A stretch of DNA of 64,000 nt from Streptomyces sp. NBC_01775 (GCF_035917675.1 NZ_CP109104.1:4836001-4900000); one strand, 5' to 3'. Positions 8,456 through 18,388 are shown, numbered from the stretch's first letter. The notes: generated by a model not told the origin, from the letters alone. Numbers and translations are program-made.

Positions 8456-9652
8456 ATGGCCAAAAATCAGATCATTCGCCGGGGAACCGTTCTGCTGGCC
8501 GCGCTCGCCGCCCTGTTCACCTCCGGGGTCCTCCCCGCCACCGCAACCGAGGCGGCGCCACCGGATACTGCCACGAGCCACCCTCCGGCACCTTCCTCGT
8601 CCCACGCCGCTCCCCCGTCACCATCGGCACCCAGGAAGTCGGCTCCCGGCACCGGCTCGGTTCCGGAATCCGGTTCAGCGGTGCCGTCCAAGCCAGGAGT
8701 CCCGCGGCAGCCGGAAGCTCCTCCGGGCTCCGCCGCACCCTCCGGGTCCGCTCAGCCGGATGAGCCGTCCCGGTCCGGCGAGCCCTCGCTGCCCGGCGAG
8801 TCCTCCGCGCCGCGTGCCCAGCGTGACCCGGCGGCCCCCGACGTGCCGGAGGATCCCTCGGCGCCCGGCGCACCCGGTGTCCCGGGGGGCCAGCCGTCGC
8901 TCGTCCGGGGCGACCCGCGCGCCTTCGGCGCGAAGGTCTTCAAGGGCCAGGCCTTCGACACCTGCCAGGCTCCCTCGGCCGCCACCATGCGCGCGTGGAA
9001 GCGCGCCTCCCCGTTCGGCGCGGTGGGCGTCTACATCGGCGGGCGCGGCAGGGCGTGCCCGAACCAGAAGCACCTGTCGCCCTCCTGGGTGGGGGGCGTG
9101 CACAAGCTGGGCTGGAAGCTGTTGCCGCTCTACGTCGGCTCCCAGTCCCCCTGCGTCCGCGCCGCCCACAAGCGCAAGGTCCGCATGAGCACCCGTGGCC
9201 CCTACGCGCGGGGCAAGCGCGAAGGGCTGGACGCGGTGCGTCAGGCCAAGCGGTTCAAGATGGTCCGGCACAGCGCGGTCTACCTCGACATGGAGGCGTA
9301 CAACTACCGCAACAAGAGTTGTGCCGCCACGACGCTGCGCTTCATCCAGGGCTGGAACAGCGCGGTTCGCGCCCAGGGCTACGTCGCCGGCTTCTACAGC
9401 AGCGCCAACTCGGGCGCCGCCCACCTGGAGAAGGCGCGGGCCGCGGGTGCGCGCGGGCTGCCGACGGCCATGTGGTTCGCGCGCTGGAACGTCCCCAAGT
9501 CCCTGCACAGCGAGCGCCGGATCAACCGCCGGGCCTGGCAGCCGCACCGCCGGATCCACCAGTTCACGGGCAACGTGAAGCGCACCTACGGCGGGCACTC
9601 GGTCCACATCGACCAGAACCTCGTGGACGCCCCCGTAGCCGTCATCGGGTGA
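8456..9652 (+). CDS. Secreted DUF1906 (glycoside-hydrolase-like, Rv2525c-type) protein
   Basis: This 398-residue exported protein has a signal peptide at about 1-31 (MAKNQIIRRGTVLLAALAAL, cut near ATATEA). A Pro/Ser/Ala-rich linker of about 130 residues follows. The C-terminal DUF1906 TIM-barrel-like domain (about 160-398) begins FGAKVFKGQAFDTCQAPS and includes GVYIGGRGRACP and the acidic strand VYLDMEAYN. The family is related to lysozyme-like glycoside hydrolases, and substrate is unproven. The linker suggests cell-wall spanning. The gene stands alone between the igr-like operon and the ECF sigma gene. Confidence 0.85.
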   Translation: MAKNQIIRRGTVLLAALAALFTSGVLPATATEAAPPDTATSHPPAPSSSHAAPPSPSAPRKSAPGTGSVPESGSAVPSKPGVPRQPEAPPGSAAPSGSAQPDEPSRSGEPSLPGESSAPRAQRDPAAPDVPEDPSAPGAPGVPGGQPSLVRGDPRAFGAKVFKGQAFDTCQAPSAATMRAWKRASPFGAVGVYIGGRGRACPNQKHLSPSWVGGVHKLGWKLLPLYVGSQSPCVRAAHKRKVRMSTRGPYARGKREGLDAVRQAKRFKMVRHSAVYLDMEAYNYRNKSCAATTLRFIQGWNSAVRAQGYVAGFYSSANSGAAHLEKARAAGARGLPTAMWFARWNVPKSLHSERRINRRAWQPHRRIHQFTGNVKRTYGGHSVHIDQNLVDAPVAVIG

Positions 9653-9798
9653 GTTCCCGCAGACGCCCCTGATCCCCCTGGTGGATGGTCTCCACCTTCA
9701 GGAGGTGTAGCCAGCACTACCCCTACACCCTGAGGCGGACGCGCCATCGGGACCTCCGGTCGATCCCGGGGGCACCCCGCGACTTCTAGCGTTGAGCC

Positions 9799-10539
9799 AT
9801 GACCACGCCTGGGACAGTTCGGACCACCCGGACCACCGTTTCGATGACCGCGGGGTCCCCCGCGGTGCTGCCAGGCTCCGGGGGATCACCGCTCACCTTC
9901 AGCTCCTACGTCCGCGCGCGCGGCCCCGTGCTGCTGCGCACCGCCCGCTCTCTGACAGCCAATCCCAGCGACGCCGAGGATCTGCTGCAAACAGCGCTGA
10001 CCAAGACATATCTGGCATGGGAGCGGATCGAGGACCACCGCGCGCTGGACGGCTATGTCCGCCGTGCGCTGGTCAACACCCGCACCTCGCAGTGGCGCCG
10101 CCGCAGGGTGGACGAGTTCACCTGCGACGAGCTGCCGGAGCCCGACCCGCTGCCCGCACCCGACCCCGCCGAGCAGCAGGCGGTGCGGGACGCCATGTGG
10201 CGCGCCGTGCTCAAGCTGCCCGCCCGCCAGCGCGCCATGGTGGTGCTGCGCTATTACGAAGACCTGAGCGAGATACAGACGGCCGAGGTGCTGGGGGTCT
10301 CGGTCGGCACCGTCAAGAGCGCGGTATCCCGCGCTCTGGCGAAGCTCCGCGAGGACGCACAGCTCGCCTCGGACGTGCTCGGCGAGGCACAGAGCGACAG
10401 CCCCGACTACGCGGGCCACCGCAGACCTGGTGGTTCCGCGGAGCAGGAGAGCCACCACGGCGGGGGACGCCGGGGACACGGGGGGTACGGGGGATTCGGG
10501 GGAGAAGGCGCCCGGGGGCAGGAGCCGGTCGCGGCCTGA
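9799..10539 (+). CDS. SigE-family (ECF) RNA polymerase sigma factor
   Basis: This 246-residue factor has a sigma-2 region at about 30-95 (AEDLLQTALTKTYLAWERI) and a sigma-4 helix-turn-helix at about 130-185 (QRAMVVLRYYEDLSEIQTAE and SVGTVKSAVSRALAKLRED). It belongs to the actinobacterial SigE-like group annotated as TIGR02983. The C-terminal 45 residues are Gly/His/Arg-rich (HHGGGRRGHGGYGG) and not part of the fold. No anti-sigma gene is adjacent. The upstream gap contains the inverted repeat GGTGTAG/CTACACC (9704-9729), which could hold an autoregulated promoter. Confidence 0.88.
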   Translation: MTTPGTVRTTRTTVSMTAGSPAVLPGSGGSPLTFSSYVRARGPVLLRTARSLTANPSDAEDLLQTALTKTYLAWERIEDHRALDGYVRRALVNTRTSQWRRRRVDEFTCDELPEPDPLPAPDPAEQQAVRDAMWRAVLKLPARQRAMVVLRYYEDLSEIQTAEVLGVSVGTVKSAVSRALAKLREDAQLASDVLGEAQSDSPDYAGHRRPGGSAEQESHHGGGRRGHGGYGGFGGEGARGQEPVAA

Positions 10540-10712
10540 CTCCGGCGCGCTTCCCGGACGGCCGATCTCCGCACGACCCCGTGACATACCGCGCGGTCGG
10601 TGGCAGGCTTCCGCGGAACCGGTGCCTTACCCGCGCGTAGTGCCGCGCGTGACGCACCCGTTCTGTCGACCCGCCGTACCCACCGAATCCGCCGTATCTC
10701 GGGAGGCCCCCG

Positions 10713-12368
10713 GTGCAGAGCACGATGCAGGACGTACCGCTGACCATCTCGCGCATCCTCCGCCATGGGACGACGGTCCACGGCGCCTCCCGGATCACCA
10801 CCTGGACCGGCGAGGGGGAACCGCACCGCACGACCTTCCACGAGACCGGCGAGCGCGCGGCCCAACTTGCGCACGCTCTCCGCGACGAACTGGGCGTCAG
10901 CGCGGACGACCGCGTCGCGACGCTGATGTGGAACAACCACCAGCACGTCGACGCGTACTTCGCCGTCCCCTCCATGGGCGCCGTCCTGCACACCCTCAAC
11001 CTGCGGCTTCCCCCTGAGCAGCTGGTGTGGATCGTCAACCACGCCGCCGACCGCGTCATCCTGGTAGACGGCACCCTCCTCCCGCTGCTGGCCCCGCTGC
11101 TGCCGCGCCTCGACCCGGTCGAACACATCGTCGTCGTCGGCCCCGGAGACCTGTCCGTCCTGGAGGGCTGTACCGCACAGGTGCACGACTACGACCAGCT
11201 CCTGGACGGCCGCCCCACCGGCTACGACTGGCCTGATGTGGACGAGCGTTCGGCCGCCGCCATGTGTTACACCTCCGGCACGACGGGTGACCCCAAGGGC
11301 GTCGTCTTCTCGCACCGCTCCATCTACCTGCACTCCATGCAGGTCAACATGGCCGAATCCATGGGCCTGACGTCGGGCGACACCTCGCTGCCCGTGGTGC
11401 CGATGTTCCACGTCAACGCCTGGGGGCTGCCGCACGCGGTGTTCATGACCGGCGTGAACCTGCTGATGCCCGACCGCTTCCTCCAGCCCGGACCACTCGC
11501 GGACATGATCGCCGCTGAGCGGCCCACGCACTCGGCGGCGGTGCCCGTCATCTGGCAGGGCCTGCTGGGCGAACTCGCCGCCCGCCCCCGCGACATCTCC
11601 AGCCTGCGCACCGTCACCATCGGCGGCTCCGCCTGTCCGCCCGCCATGATCGCGGCCTTCGACGAACTGCACGGCGTGCGGGTCTGCCACGCCTGGGGCA
11701 TGACGGAGACCTCACCCCTGGGCACGCTCGCGCACCCGCCGGGCGGCCTCACACCCGAGGAGGAGTGGCCCTACCGGATCTCCCAGGGCCGCTTCCCCGC
11801 AGGCGTCGAGGCGCGGCTGGCCACTCCGGGCGGCAGCTTCGCCCCTTGGGACGGCACCTCGGCCGGTGAGCTGGAGGTGCGCGGGCCGTGGATCGCCGGC
11901 GCCTACTACGGAGGCGCGGGCCAAGAGCCTCTGCGCCCCGAGGACAAGTTCAGTCCTGACGGCTGGCTGCGCACCGGCGACGTCGGCGTCATCACCCCCG
12001 AGGGCTACCTCACGCTCACCGATCGCGCGAAGGACGTCATCAAGTCCGGTGGCGAGTGGATCTCCTCGGTGGAGTTGGAGAACGCACTGATGGGCCACGA
12101 GTCCGTCGCGGAGGCAGCCGTCGTCGCGGTCCCGGACGAGAAGTGGGGCGAACGACCGCTCGCCGCCGTCGTCCTGAAGGAGGGCGAGGAGCCGGTCGGC
12201 TACGAGGCGCTGCGCACCTTCCTCGGCAAGACCATCGCCCGATGGCAGCTCCCGGAGCGCTGGACGTCGGTCGCGGCCGTACCGAAGACGAGTGTGGGGA
12301 AGTTCGACAAGAAGGTACTGCGCGCGCAGTACGCGGCCGGTGAGCTGGAGGTGACGACGCTCGGCTGA
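10713..12368 (+). CDS. Acyl-CoA synthetase (AMP-dependent, medium/long-chain)
   Basis: This 551-residue ANL-superfamily ligase activates fatty or other carboxylic acids to CoA thioesters through an acyl-AMP. The P-loop-like motif [16 protein letters not shown] is at about residue 188. [10 protein letters not shown] (about 330), [11 protein letters not shown] (about 418) and the C-terminal Lys region [11 protein letters not shown] (about 530) are all intact. The GTG start at 10713 lies 8 nt after GGGAGG. The gene follows the sigma gene but is separated by 173 nt, so co-transcription is uncertain. The closest annotated type is the AlkK/medium-chain ligase group. Confidence 0.88.
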   Translation: MQSTMQDVPLTISRILRHGTTVHGASRITTWTGEGEPHRTTFHETGERAAQLAHALRDELGVSADDRVATLMWNNHQHVDAYFAVPSMGAVLHTLNLRLPPEQLVWIVNHAADRVILVDGTLLPLLAPLLPRLDPVEHIVVVGPGDLSVLEGCTAQVHDYDQLLDGRPTGYDWPDVDERSAAAMCYTSGTTGDPKGVVFSHRSIYLHSMQVNMAESMGLTSGDTSLPVVPMFHVNAWGLPHAVFMTGVNLLMPDRFLQPGPLADMIAAERPTHSAAVPVIWQGLLGELAARPRDISSLRTVTIGGSACPPAMIAAFDELHGVRVCHAWGMTETSPLGTLAHPPGGLTPEEEWPYRISQGRFPAGVEARLATPGGSFAPWDGTSAGELEVRGPWIAGAYYGGAGQEPLRPEDKFSPDGWLRTGDVGVITPEGYLTLTDRAKDVIKSGGEWISSVELENALMGHESVAEAAVVAVPDEKWGERPLAAVVLKEGEEPVGYEALRTFLGKTIARWQLPERWTSVAAVPKTSVGKFDKKVLRAQYAAGELEVTTLG

Positions 12369-12532
12369 GCCGCCGCCGCACCCTGAGTGCCCGCCCCTGG
12401 CCGTACTCCTCAGGGAGTACGGCGAGGAGGAGATCCCTCACGCTTGAGGCGGTTCCCCAGGGCGGGGGCCCCTAAGACTGCTGCTGCGGCAGCGGCTGAG
12501 GTCCGGTCCGGTGCAGTCGATTGCGATCCCCT

Positions 12533-12550
12533 GGGATCCCAAGGGATCCC
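12533..12550. terminator. Near-palindrome between convergent genes
   Basis: GGGATCCCAAGGGATCCC lies in the 212-nt gap between the acyl-CoA synthetase stop and the stop of the PAS protein. Two copies of GGGATCCC around AA form a symmetric element that could act as a bidirectional terminator. Confidence 0.45.
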
Positions 12551-12580
12551 GGCGATCTCGCGGATCCGGCGCGCTCCGGC

Positions 12581-15500
12581 TCAGTTGGCGCCTATCTTCG
12601 TCAGCAGGTCGACGATCCTGGACTGGACCTCGCCGCTGGTGGAGCGCTCCGCCAAGAAGAGCACCGTTTCGCCCGAGGCCAGCCGGGGCAGCTCGCCCGG
12701 ATCCATGTCGGCGGAGGTGTAGACGACGAACGGGGTGCGGTTCAGCAGCCCGTTGACCCGCAGCCAGTCGATGATGCCCGCACGTCGGCGCCGTACCTGC
12801 ATCAGGTCCATCACCACGAGGTTCGGCCTGACCTGGGCCGCGACATTCACGGCCTCCGCGTCCGTCGGCGCGTGCGCGACCTGCATGCCGCGCCGCTCCA
12901 GCGTCGCCGCGAAGGCTCCCGCGATGGCCTGATGCTCCTCGACCAGCAGCACCCTGGGCGGGTGCTGCTCGCTGTCGCGCGGAGCCAGTGCCTTGAGCAG
13001 CACGGCCGGATCGGCGCCGTACGCCGCCTCGCGCGTCGCCTGTCCCAGACCCGCCGTCACCAGCACCGGCACCTCGGCGGCGACCGCCGCGGTGCGCAGC
13101 GACTGGAGCGCGGTCCTGGTGATCGGGCCGGTGAGCGGGTCGACGAAGAGCGCGGCGGGATAGGCCGCGATCTGCGCGTCGACCTCCTCGCGCGAGTGCA
13201 CGAGGACGGGACGGTAGCCGCGATCGGAGAGCGCCTGCTGGGTGGACACGTCCGGCTCCGGCCAGACGAGCAGCCGTCGCGGATTGTCGAGCGGCTCGGG
13301 CGGCAGCTCGTCGTCCCTGGCGTACGGGGGCATGCTGAGCCCGCGCCCGTCGGAGACCTCGACCGGGCTGTCGGGCCCGTCCAGCGGCTCCGGCCCCTCG
13401 GTGAGCGACGGCCCGACGGAGGCGCCGATCGCGAACTGCTGCGGGCCGGTGCCGTTCCCCGTGCCGTTCTGCGGCTGCGGCTGCGGCTGCTGAGGCTGAG
13501 GTTGCGAGTGTGGCTGGGGTCGGGGCTGGGGCTGGGGCATGGGGCCCGGCAGCGGACCGGCACCGGGCGGGTTCTGCCCGGGAACGGCCGGGGGCTGGGC
13601 TCCGCCCTGCTGCGCGGGCCGGCCCTGGGGCCGACCCGTTGACTGTGTGCCGGGCTGAGGCCGAGCGGGGGCGCCGGTCTCGGCCTGTGCTTGGCCCTGC
13701 TCCTGGCCTCGGCCTTGCCCCTGGGCCTGTCCGCCCTGTCCGCCCTGTCCGCTTTGTTCGTGCGCTGCCTGTCCCTGCCCGCGCGCCGCCTGCCCCGCAG
13801 GCCCGGTCTGTTCCTGACCCGGCGCGGCCTCTTCCTGCCGCTCCTGCGGAGTGGCCAGCTTCCGCCGGCGGCCGGAACCGGCGGGCGCGGGGGGAGTGGA
13901 CGGTGTGGACGGTATGGCCGAAGCGGGCGAGGACGCCGGGGGAGGCTGACCGTGCCACTGGTGCGCGGCCTGTTCGGCCATCCGTTCGGTGAACGGCATC
14001 CCCTGGCCCAGCGTCCTGACGAGCGGACCCTGTTCGGAGCCGTACGGGCCGGAGCCGCCCGTGCCGCTCTGGCCGTGCTCCGGCATGGGTGGGCTCTGGG
14101 GAAGTTGGGGCAGCTGGTGCTGTGGGTACGACCCGCCCAGGATCGGGCTCGCCGCGACCACCGAGTGCTCCGCACGCCGCCGCTCGGCCTCGGCTTGGGC
14201 CTCAGCCTCGGCTTGGGCCCCGTCCTGTTGGGGCTGTTCTTCTACGGAGGCGGCGGCGGAGGCTGAGGCGGGGGAAGTGGGGGAGGAAGCATCCGAGGCG
14301 GGGGAGGAAGCGGGGCTGCCCACTCCGTTCAGGCCGTACCCGAACGAGGCGGCGTCCGGCTCTCCCACGCCGGCACCGGAACCAGCCTCGGCACTCGATC
14401 CCACGCCCGGCCCCGCGCCCGACCCCATACCTGGCCCCGAGCCCGAGCTGGGCTCTTCCTCGGCGGCGGGCCCCGGCGGCAGCGCGAACGGCGCGTGCTG
14501 CGGCCCCTGCTGGGCCTCCGCTTCGGCCTGCGCCCGCGCACGCGCTGCGGCAATGCGCCGCGCCCTGCGCCCGCCACCACTGACCGCCGGCAGCTCCAGC
14601 TCGCTGGAGACCGAACTCTGCTCCCCTTCGCTTCCGCCTGCCTCGTACGACACCTGAGCACCGGATGCCTCGTGCGCCGCGAGTGATCCGCCATCAGTCT
14701 CGACAGCCTCACCCGGGCCAAGGGCATCGGGCGTCACATCTGTGCGGGCCTCGGCCGGGTCGGCCAACGTCCGCCGGGCGCGCCGCCCCGCGCTCTGTGC
14801 CGGTACGGACACATTGCCGCCGCCCGCCGGCGGCAGCGCGAGGGCTCCGGCTCCGCTGCCGGCTCCAGTACCGCGCGTGCTCTCGCCCGCGCCGGAAGCC
14901 AGTTCGTGCTGGTCGTGCTGTTCGTACTGTTCCGGCAGCTCGTGCTGCTCCTCCGCAGGGCTCGGCCGTCCGCGCCGGCGCCCCGTGGGCCGGGGGATTT
15001 CGACGGCCTCGAAGCCCTCGCCGTACGAGGACTCCTGTGCCGGGACGCGAGGCCCCTGGGCGGAAGCCTGCGCCGAGCCCTCGTCGCCGATACTCGACGG
15101 GGCAGCCCCGGACTCGCTCCCCGGCCGGGCTCCCGGCCCCAACTCGGCCCTGCCCTGTCCGGCCCTGCCCTGTCCGGGCCTGCCCTGTCCGGGCCTGCCC
15201 TGTCCGGGCCGGCCTTGCGCGGGCCGGCCCGGGTCGAGCGTGTCGTGCACGGGCCTGCCCTGTCCGGGCACCGCAGGCCCGGCCTGCTCCGGCCCAGCCG
15301 TGGTCCCGGGCCCGACCCCGGCACCAGTACCGCGGCCACCAGTACCGCCGGCCCCAGCGCCCGAGCCCGGCCCGAGCTCATGGCTCTGCCGGGGATCCGG
15401 CACCTGGCCGAGCCCCGGGGGCCCCTGCCGGGGGTCCGGCGCGGGTTCCAGCTGAAGCGCGTTTCCCGAACCCGCGCGGACGCCGCCGCCATCACCGCTT

Positions 15501-17551
15501 CCGCCCGGCCCGAAGCTTCCGGCACCGCTTCCGCTTGGCGTTCCGCTTCCGCCCGAGGAGCCCTCTGGGCCTCCCGGGCCGCCCGAACCCGCCGCTTCCC
15601 ACGCACCCCGACCACTACCGGTCCTGGGCCCACTACCGGTCTCGGACCCACCACCGGCCCCGGGACCGGAACCCGGGCCCTCTCCCCGGTCGTGCTCCGG
15701 GCCCCACACCTGCCCCGCCGTACCGCGTGCCGGTGCGGCGGGAGCGGGCATCAACGTCGTCTCGCCGGTCTCCGGCCCGCGCACCGTATTGAACCCGGCC
15801 CCCGCGAGGGCCCCGCCGCCACCGGCCGTGTCGCCGACAGCACCGCCCTCACTGCCGTCACCGACGCCCCGCGCATGACCGTGGCCCCGGCCTCCCGTGC
15901 TGCCGGGCCCCCGGCCCCGGGCGTGGCTGCCGCCGCCTCCCGTGCCGCCCCCGGTGTCCCCGTCAGTGCCGGGGCCGACGTGCTCACCCTCTGCGCGGGC
16001 GCGCGCCCGCGCACGGGGCCGCCCCGAACCGGACGCGTTCCCAGGCGCCGCGACGACCGGTACCTCCAGCACATACGCGCTGCCCCCCGCCGCACCCGGT
16101 ACCTCGTGGGTCTGAAGGACGCCGCCGTGCCGGGTGATGATGCCGCGCACCAGCGGCTCGTGGACGGGGCTGCCGCCGCCGTACGGGCCGCGTACCTCGA
16201 TGCGCACGACGTCCCCGCGCTGCGCTGCCGCGACCACGATCGTCGGGTCGACACCCGGCGGCGGCGCGGCCGGTGTGCGGCCCGTCGCGTCCACGCCCGC
16301 CACGTCGGCGATGAGGTGCGCCAGCGCGACCGCGAGCCGTTCCGGATCCACTTCCGCTTCTATCGGCGGAGCGTGCACGGCGAACTGCGCCCGCCCCGGC
16401 CCGATCAGCTCGATGGCGCCCTCGACGCCGGCGGAGACCACCGCGTCCATCGGCACCGACTCGCAGCTGAGCCGTTCTTGTCCGGCATCCAGCCGCTGGT
16501 AGCTGAGGACGTTGTCGACGAGCGTCGTCATCCGGGCATAACCGGCGGACAGGTTGTGGAGGATCTGGTTCGCCTCGGGCCACAGCTGTCCGGCCGGGTC
16601 GGAGGCGAGCCCCGCCAGTTCGCCGCGCAGCTGCTCCAGCGGCCCGCGCAGCGATTCCTCCAGCAACGCGCGCAGCTGGGACTGGCGCGCGGAGACCTCG
16701 TCGTAGGGGCGCCGGTCCGCGAAGGTCAGCACCGCGCCGACCAGTTGTTCGCCGTCCCGCACCGGCGCCGTCGTCATGTCGACCGGCACCGCGCGCCCGT
16801 CCTTCGCCCACAGCACCTGCCCCACGCGCATCCGGTGCTTGCGGCCCGAGCGCAGGGTGTCGGCGAGCGGCGTCTCCTCGTACGGGAGGGGACTGCCGTC
16901 GGGGCGCGAGTGGTGGACGAGGGGATGGAGCCGCTGCCCGCCCAGATCGCTCGCGCGGTATCCCAGTATCTGAGCAGCCGCCGGATTGACGAGGACGACG
17001 TTGCCCTCGGCGTCGACGCCGACCACGCCCTCCGAGGCGGCCCGCAGGATCATCTCGGTCTGCCGCTGCTGGCGCGCCAGTTCGGCCTCGGTGTCGAGGG
17101 TGCCGGTGAGGTCGCGTACGACGAGCATCAGCAACTCGTCGCCGGTGTAACCGCCCTGCCCGGTGACGCTGTGGTCGGCGAACGCCGCCTCGATGGCCGA
17201 GGCGTAGGGCGTCCGTCCGTCCTCAAGGTTCGCGCTGGTCACCTCGACCGGGAACTCGGTGCCGTCCGTACGCCGCGCGACCATCCGGGTCGGCTTCTGG
17301 CGGTCCTGCGCCTGGGCGGCGGCCTCTTCGGGGCGGCGCATCGACCCGGGGATCCGCTTCGAGTCGAACTCGGGAAGCAGATCGAGCAGGCCGCGACCCA
17401 CGAGAGCCGTGCCGGGCGTCTCGAAGGCTTCCAGCGCGATCGTGTTGGCGTTGACCACCGTGCCGTTGCAGTTCACCAGAAGCAGTGCGTCGGGCAGGGC
17501 GTCGAGTATGGCGGCGAGGCGAGCAGCGCCTCGGGATGGCCTGCTGCTCAC
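12581..17551 (-). CDS. Giant PAS-PAS/degenerate histidine kinase with double receiver tail
   Basis: This 1656-residue cytoplasmic protein starts MSSRPSRGAARLAAILDALP. Two PAS domains cover about 10-140 and 165-290. A kinase-like part follows: the dimerisation helix reads LLEESLRGPLEQLRGELAGL where a His phospho-acceptor (HELRTPL) is expected, and the ATPase-like part (about 380-480) lacks clear N and G boxes. About 900 residues of Gly/Pro/Gln/Ala-rich low complexity come next. Two receiver-like domains end the protein: RRLLVWPEPDV (about 1425) is degenerate, while RVLLVEEHQAI (about 1530) keeps VVMDL but has AERS in place of the usual Lys-Pro. It looks like a sensory scaffold rather than an active kinase. 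Confidence 0.8.
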   Translation of the reverse strand: MSSRPSRGAARLAAILDALPDALLLVNCNGTVVNANTIALEAFETPGTALVGRGLLDLLPEFDSKRIPGSMRRPEEAAAQAQDRQKPTRMVARRTDGTEFPVEVTSANLEDGRTPYASAIEAAFADHSVTGQGGYTGDELLMLVVRDLTGTLDTEAELARQQRQTEMILRAASEGVVGVDAEGNVVLVNPAAAQILGYRASDLGGQRLHPLVHHSRPDGSPLPYEETPLADTLRSGRKHRMRVGQVLWAKDGRAVPVDMTTAPVRDGEQLVGAVLTFADRRPYDEVSARQSQLRALLEESLRGPLEQLRGELAGLASDPAGQLWPEANQILHNLSAGYARMTTLVDNVLSYQRLDAGQERLSCESVPMDAVVSAGVEGAIELIGPGRAQFAVHAPPIEAEVDPERLAVALAHLIADVAGVDATGRTPAAPPPGVDPTIVVAAAQRGDVVRIEVRGPYGGGSPVHEPLVRGIITRHGGVLQTHEVPGAAGGSAYVLEVPVVAAPGNASGSGRPRARARARAEGEHVGPGTDGDTGGGTGGGGSHARGRGPGSTGGRGHGHARGVGDGSEGGAVGDTAGGGGALAGAGFNTVRGPETGETTLMPAPAAPARGTAGQVWGPEHDRGEGPGSGPGAGGGSETGSGPRTGSGRGAWEAAGSGGPGGPEGSSGGSGTPSGSGAGSFGPGGSGDGGGVRAGSGNALQLEPAPDPRQGPPGLGQVPDPRQSHELGPGSGAGAGGTGGRGTGAGVGPGTTAGPEQAGPAVPGQGRPVHDTLDPGRPAQGRPGQGRPGQGRPGQGRAGQGRAELGPGARPGSESGAAPSSIGDEGSAQASAQGPRVPAQESSYGEGFEAVEIPRPTGRRRGRPSPAEEQHELPEQYEQHDQHELASGAGESTRGTGAGSGAGALALPPAGGGNVSVPAQSAGRRARRTLADPAEARTDVTPDALGPGEAVETDGGSLAAHEASGAQVSYEAGGSEGEQSSVSSELELPAVSGGGRRARRIAAARARAQAEAEAQQGPQHAPFALPPGPAAEEEPSSGSGPGMGSGAGPGVGSSAEAGSGAGVGEPDAASFGYGLNGVGSPASSPASDASSPTSPASASAAASVEEQPQQDGAQAEAEAQAEAERRRAEHSVVAASPILGGSYPQHQLPQLPQSPPMPEHGQSGTGGSGPYGSEQGPLVRTLGQGMPFTERMAEQAAHQWHGQPPPASSPASAIPSTPSTPPAPAGSGRRRKLATPQERQEEAAPGQEQTGPAGQAARGQGQAAHEQSGQGGQGGQAQGQGRGQEQGQAQAETGAPARPQPGTQSTGRPQGRPAQQGGAQPPAVPGQNPPGAGPLPGPMPQPQPRPQPHSQPQPQQPQPQPQNGTGNGTGPQQFAIGASVGPSLTEGPEPLDGPDSPVEVSDGRGLSMPPYARDDELPPEPLDNPRRLLVWPEPDVSTQQALSDRGYRPVLVHSREEVDAQIAAYPAALFVDPLTGPITRTALQSLRTAAVAAEVPVLVTAGLGQATREAAYGADPAVLLKALAPRDSEQHPPRVLLVEEHQAIAGAFAATLERRGMQVAHAPTDAEAVNVAAQVRPNLVVMDLMQVRRRRAGIIDWLRVNGLLNRTPFVVYTSADMDPGELPRLASGETVLFLAERSTSGEVQSRIVDLLTKIGAN
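15149..15210. repeat. 15-bp tandem repeat inside the PAS protein linker
   Basis: Four consecutive units of CCTGCCCTGTCCGGG-type sequence encode repeated Gly-Gln-Gly-Arg-Pro on the minus strand. The repeat is in frame with the gene, so copy-number change would lengthen or shorten the linker without a frameshift. Confidence 0.8.
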
Positions 17552-17850
17552 GGCGACAATTCCTCCCTGCTGACCTCACGGTGCTCGTGACCATCCGCCC
17601 GTTTCTTCCTCGTTGGTCCGGTCGGGCCACGACTGCCAGTCTGCCGTTCGCCCCGGGCGTGTCACTAGGGGGGAGTCTACGGGCAGCGGTGGTGCGCGCG
17701 GCGGCGGATGTGGGGGAGGCCGGTGGAGGAGCGACACCGATGCCCGCACACGTGACCGAACGGTCCATCACATGCGCTCTTGTACGCCGATGGGTGGCTT
17801 ACGGGGTCTTGGGGTGCGGTCCTACGCGGCCTTCGCATACGGATATATCG
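17552..17850. other. Intergenic region upstream of the PAS protein
   Basis: This 300-nt region holds the promoter side of the minus-strand PAS gene and the downstream side of the SSI gene. No open frame with coding character, RNA gene or strong hairpin was seen. Confidence 0.5.
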
Positions 17851-17912
17851 GGCCTTACGAGTTCTTGCCGAGGCCTTACCGAGGTCTTATGAGGTCTTAC
17901 GAGGTCTTGGGA
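17851..17912. repeat. 10-11 bp tandem repeat spanning the SSI stop codon
   Basis: There are six units of GGTCTTACGA-type sequence (some GGCCTTACGA or GGTCTTGGGA). On the minus strand they read AAGACCTCGT repeated, and the TAA of the inhibitor gene (17897-17899) falls in one of the first units, so the repeat runs out of the coding sequence into the 3' untranslated region. Confidence 0.75.
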
Positions 17913-18388
17913 AGTGCGGGGACCAGGCTGTTCCAGCGCTCGATCTCACAGCCGTTGCTCCGCTTGAAGCGGGCGTCGACCTTCCGCCCGTGCCAGGTGC
18001 CGGTGACGCGCGCCGTGGCGGGGCCGCCGTAGACCATCGTGCAGATGGCGTCCGAGGACACCGGTTCGAACGGGTTCTTGCCGCCGGATGTCGCGTGCTC
18101 CAGCGCCGCGCACGCGCGGCCGGGCGCTGGGTGGTCACCGCCGGCGGGCCGGCAGCGGACGGTGTACGAGCCGTCGAGCGCGGCGTTGCCGCTGTCGGCG
18201 ACGGTGAAGGTGAGGTGGTCCTTGGAGCGGACGGCGCCGGGGGAGGTGGCGCTCGCGGTGGTGGCGCTCTCGGAGGCGGCGCTCGCGCTCGCCGGAGTGA
18301 CGCTCGGGGAGATGGCGCTCGCTGGGCCCGCGAGGCCGAGGAGGGCGACGGCTGTGACGGCCAGGACGGTGACGGTACGGCGCGGCAT
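17897..18388 (-). CDS. SSI-family subtilisin inhibitor precursor
   Basis: This 163-residue exported serine-protease inhibitor of the Streptomyces subtilisin inhibitor family has a signal peptide of about 26 residues (VTAVALLGLAGPASA). A Ser/Ala/Thr-rich stretch follows, then the SSI core of about 110 residues. Conserved core features are four Cys (CRPAGG, RACAAL, ICTMVYGG, NGCEIERW) forming the two known disulphides, GTWHGRKVDARFKRSNGCE and the end WNSLVPAL. The reactive loop CTMVYG aligns with CPMVYD of SSI, giving Met as the P1 residue. ATG 18388 is preceded by GGAGCA. Such inhibitors usually control secreted proteases during development. Confidence 0.92.
   Translation of the reverse strand: MPRRTVTVLAVTAVALLGLAGPASAISPSVTPASASAASESATTASATSPGAVRSKDHLTFTVADSGNAALDGSYTVRCRPAGGDHPAPGRACAALEHATSGGKNPFEPVSSDAICTMVYGGPATARVTGTWHGRKVDARFKRSNGCEIERWNSLVPALPKTS

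Noticed and set aside
14906..17590. Very long open frame on the plus strand opposite the PAS protein, and similar ones at 22720-25563, 52512-55262 and 61197-63551
   Set aside because: These mirror real minus-strand genes, have Arg/Gly/His-rich compositions, no family motifs and no ribosome binding sites. They are expected from GC skew at third codon positions.
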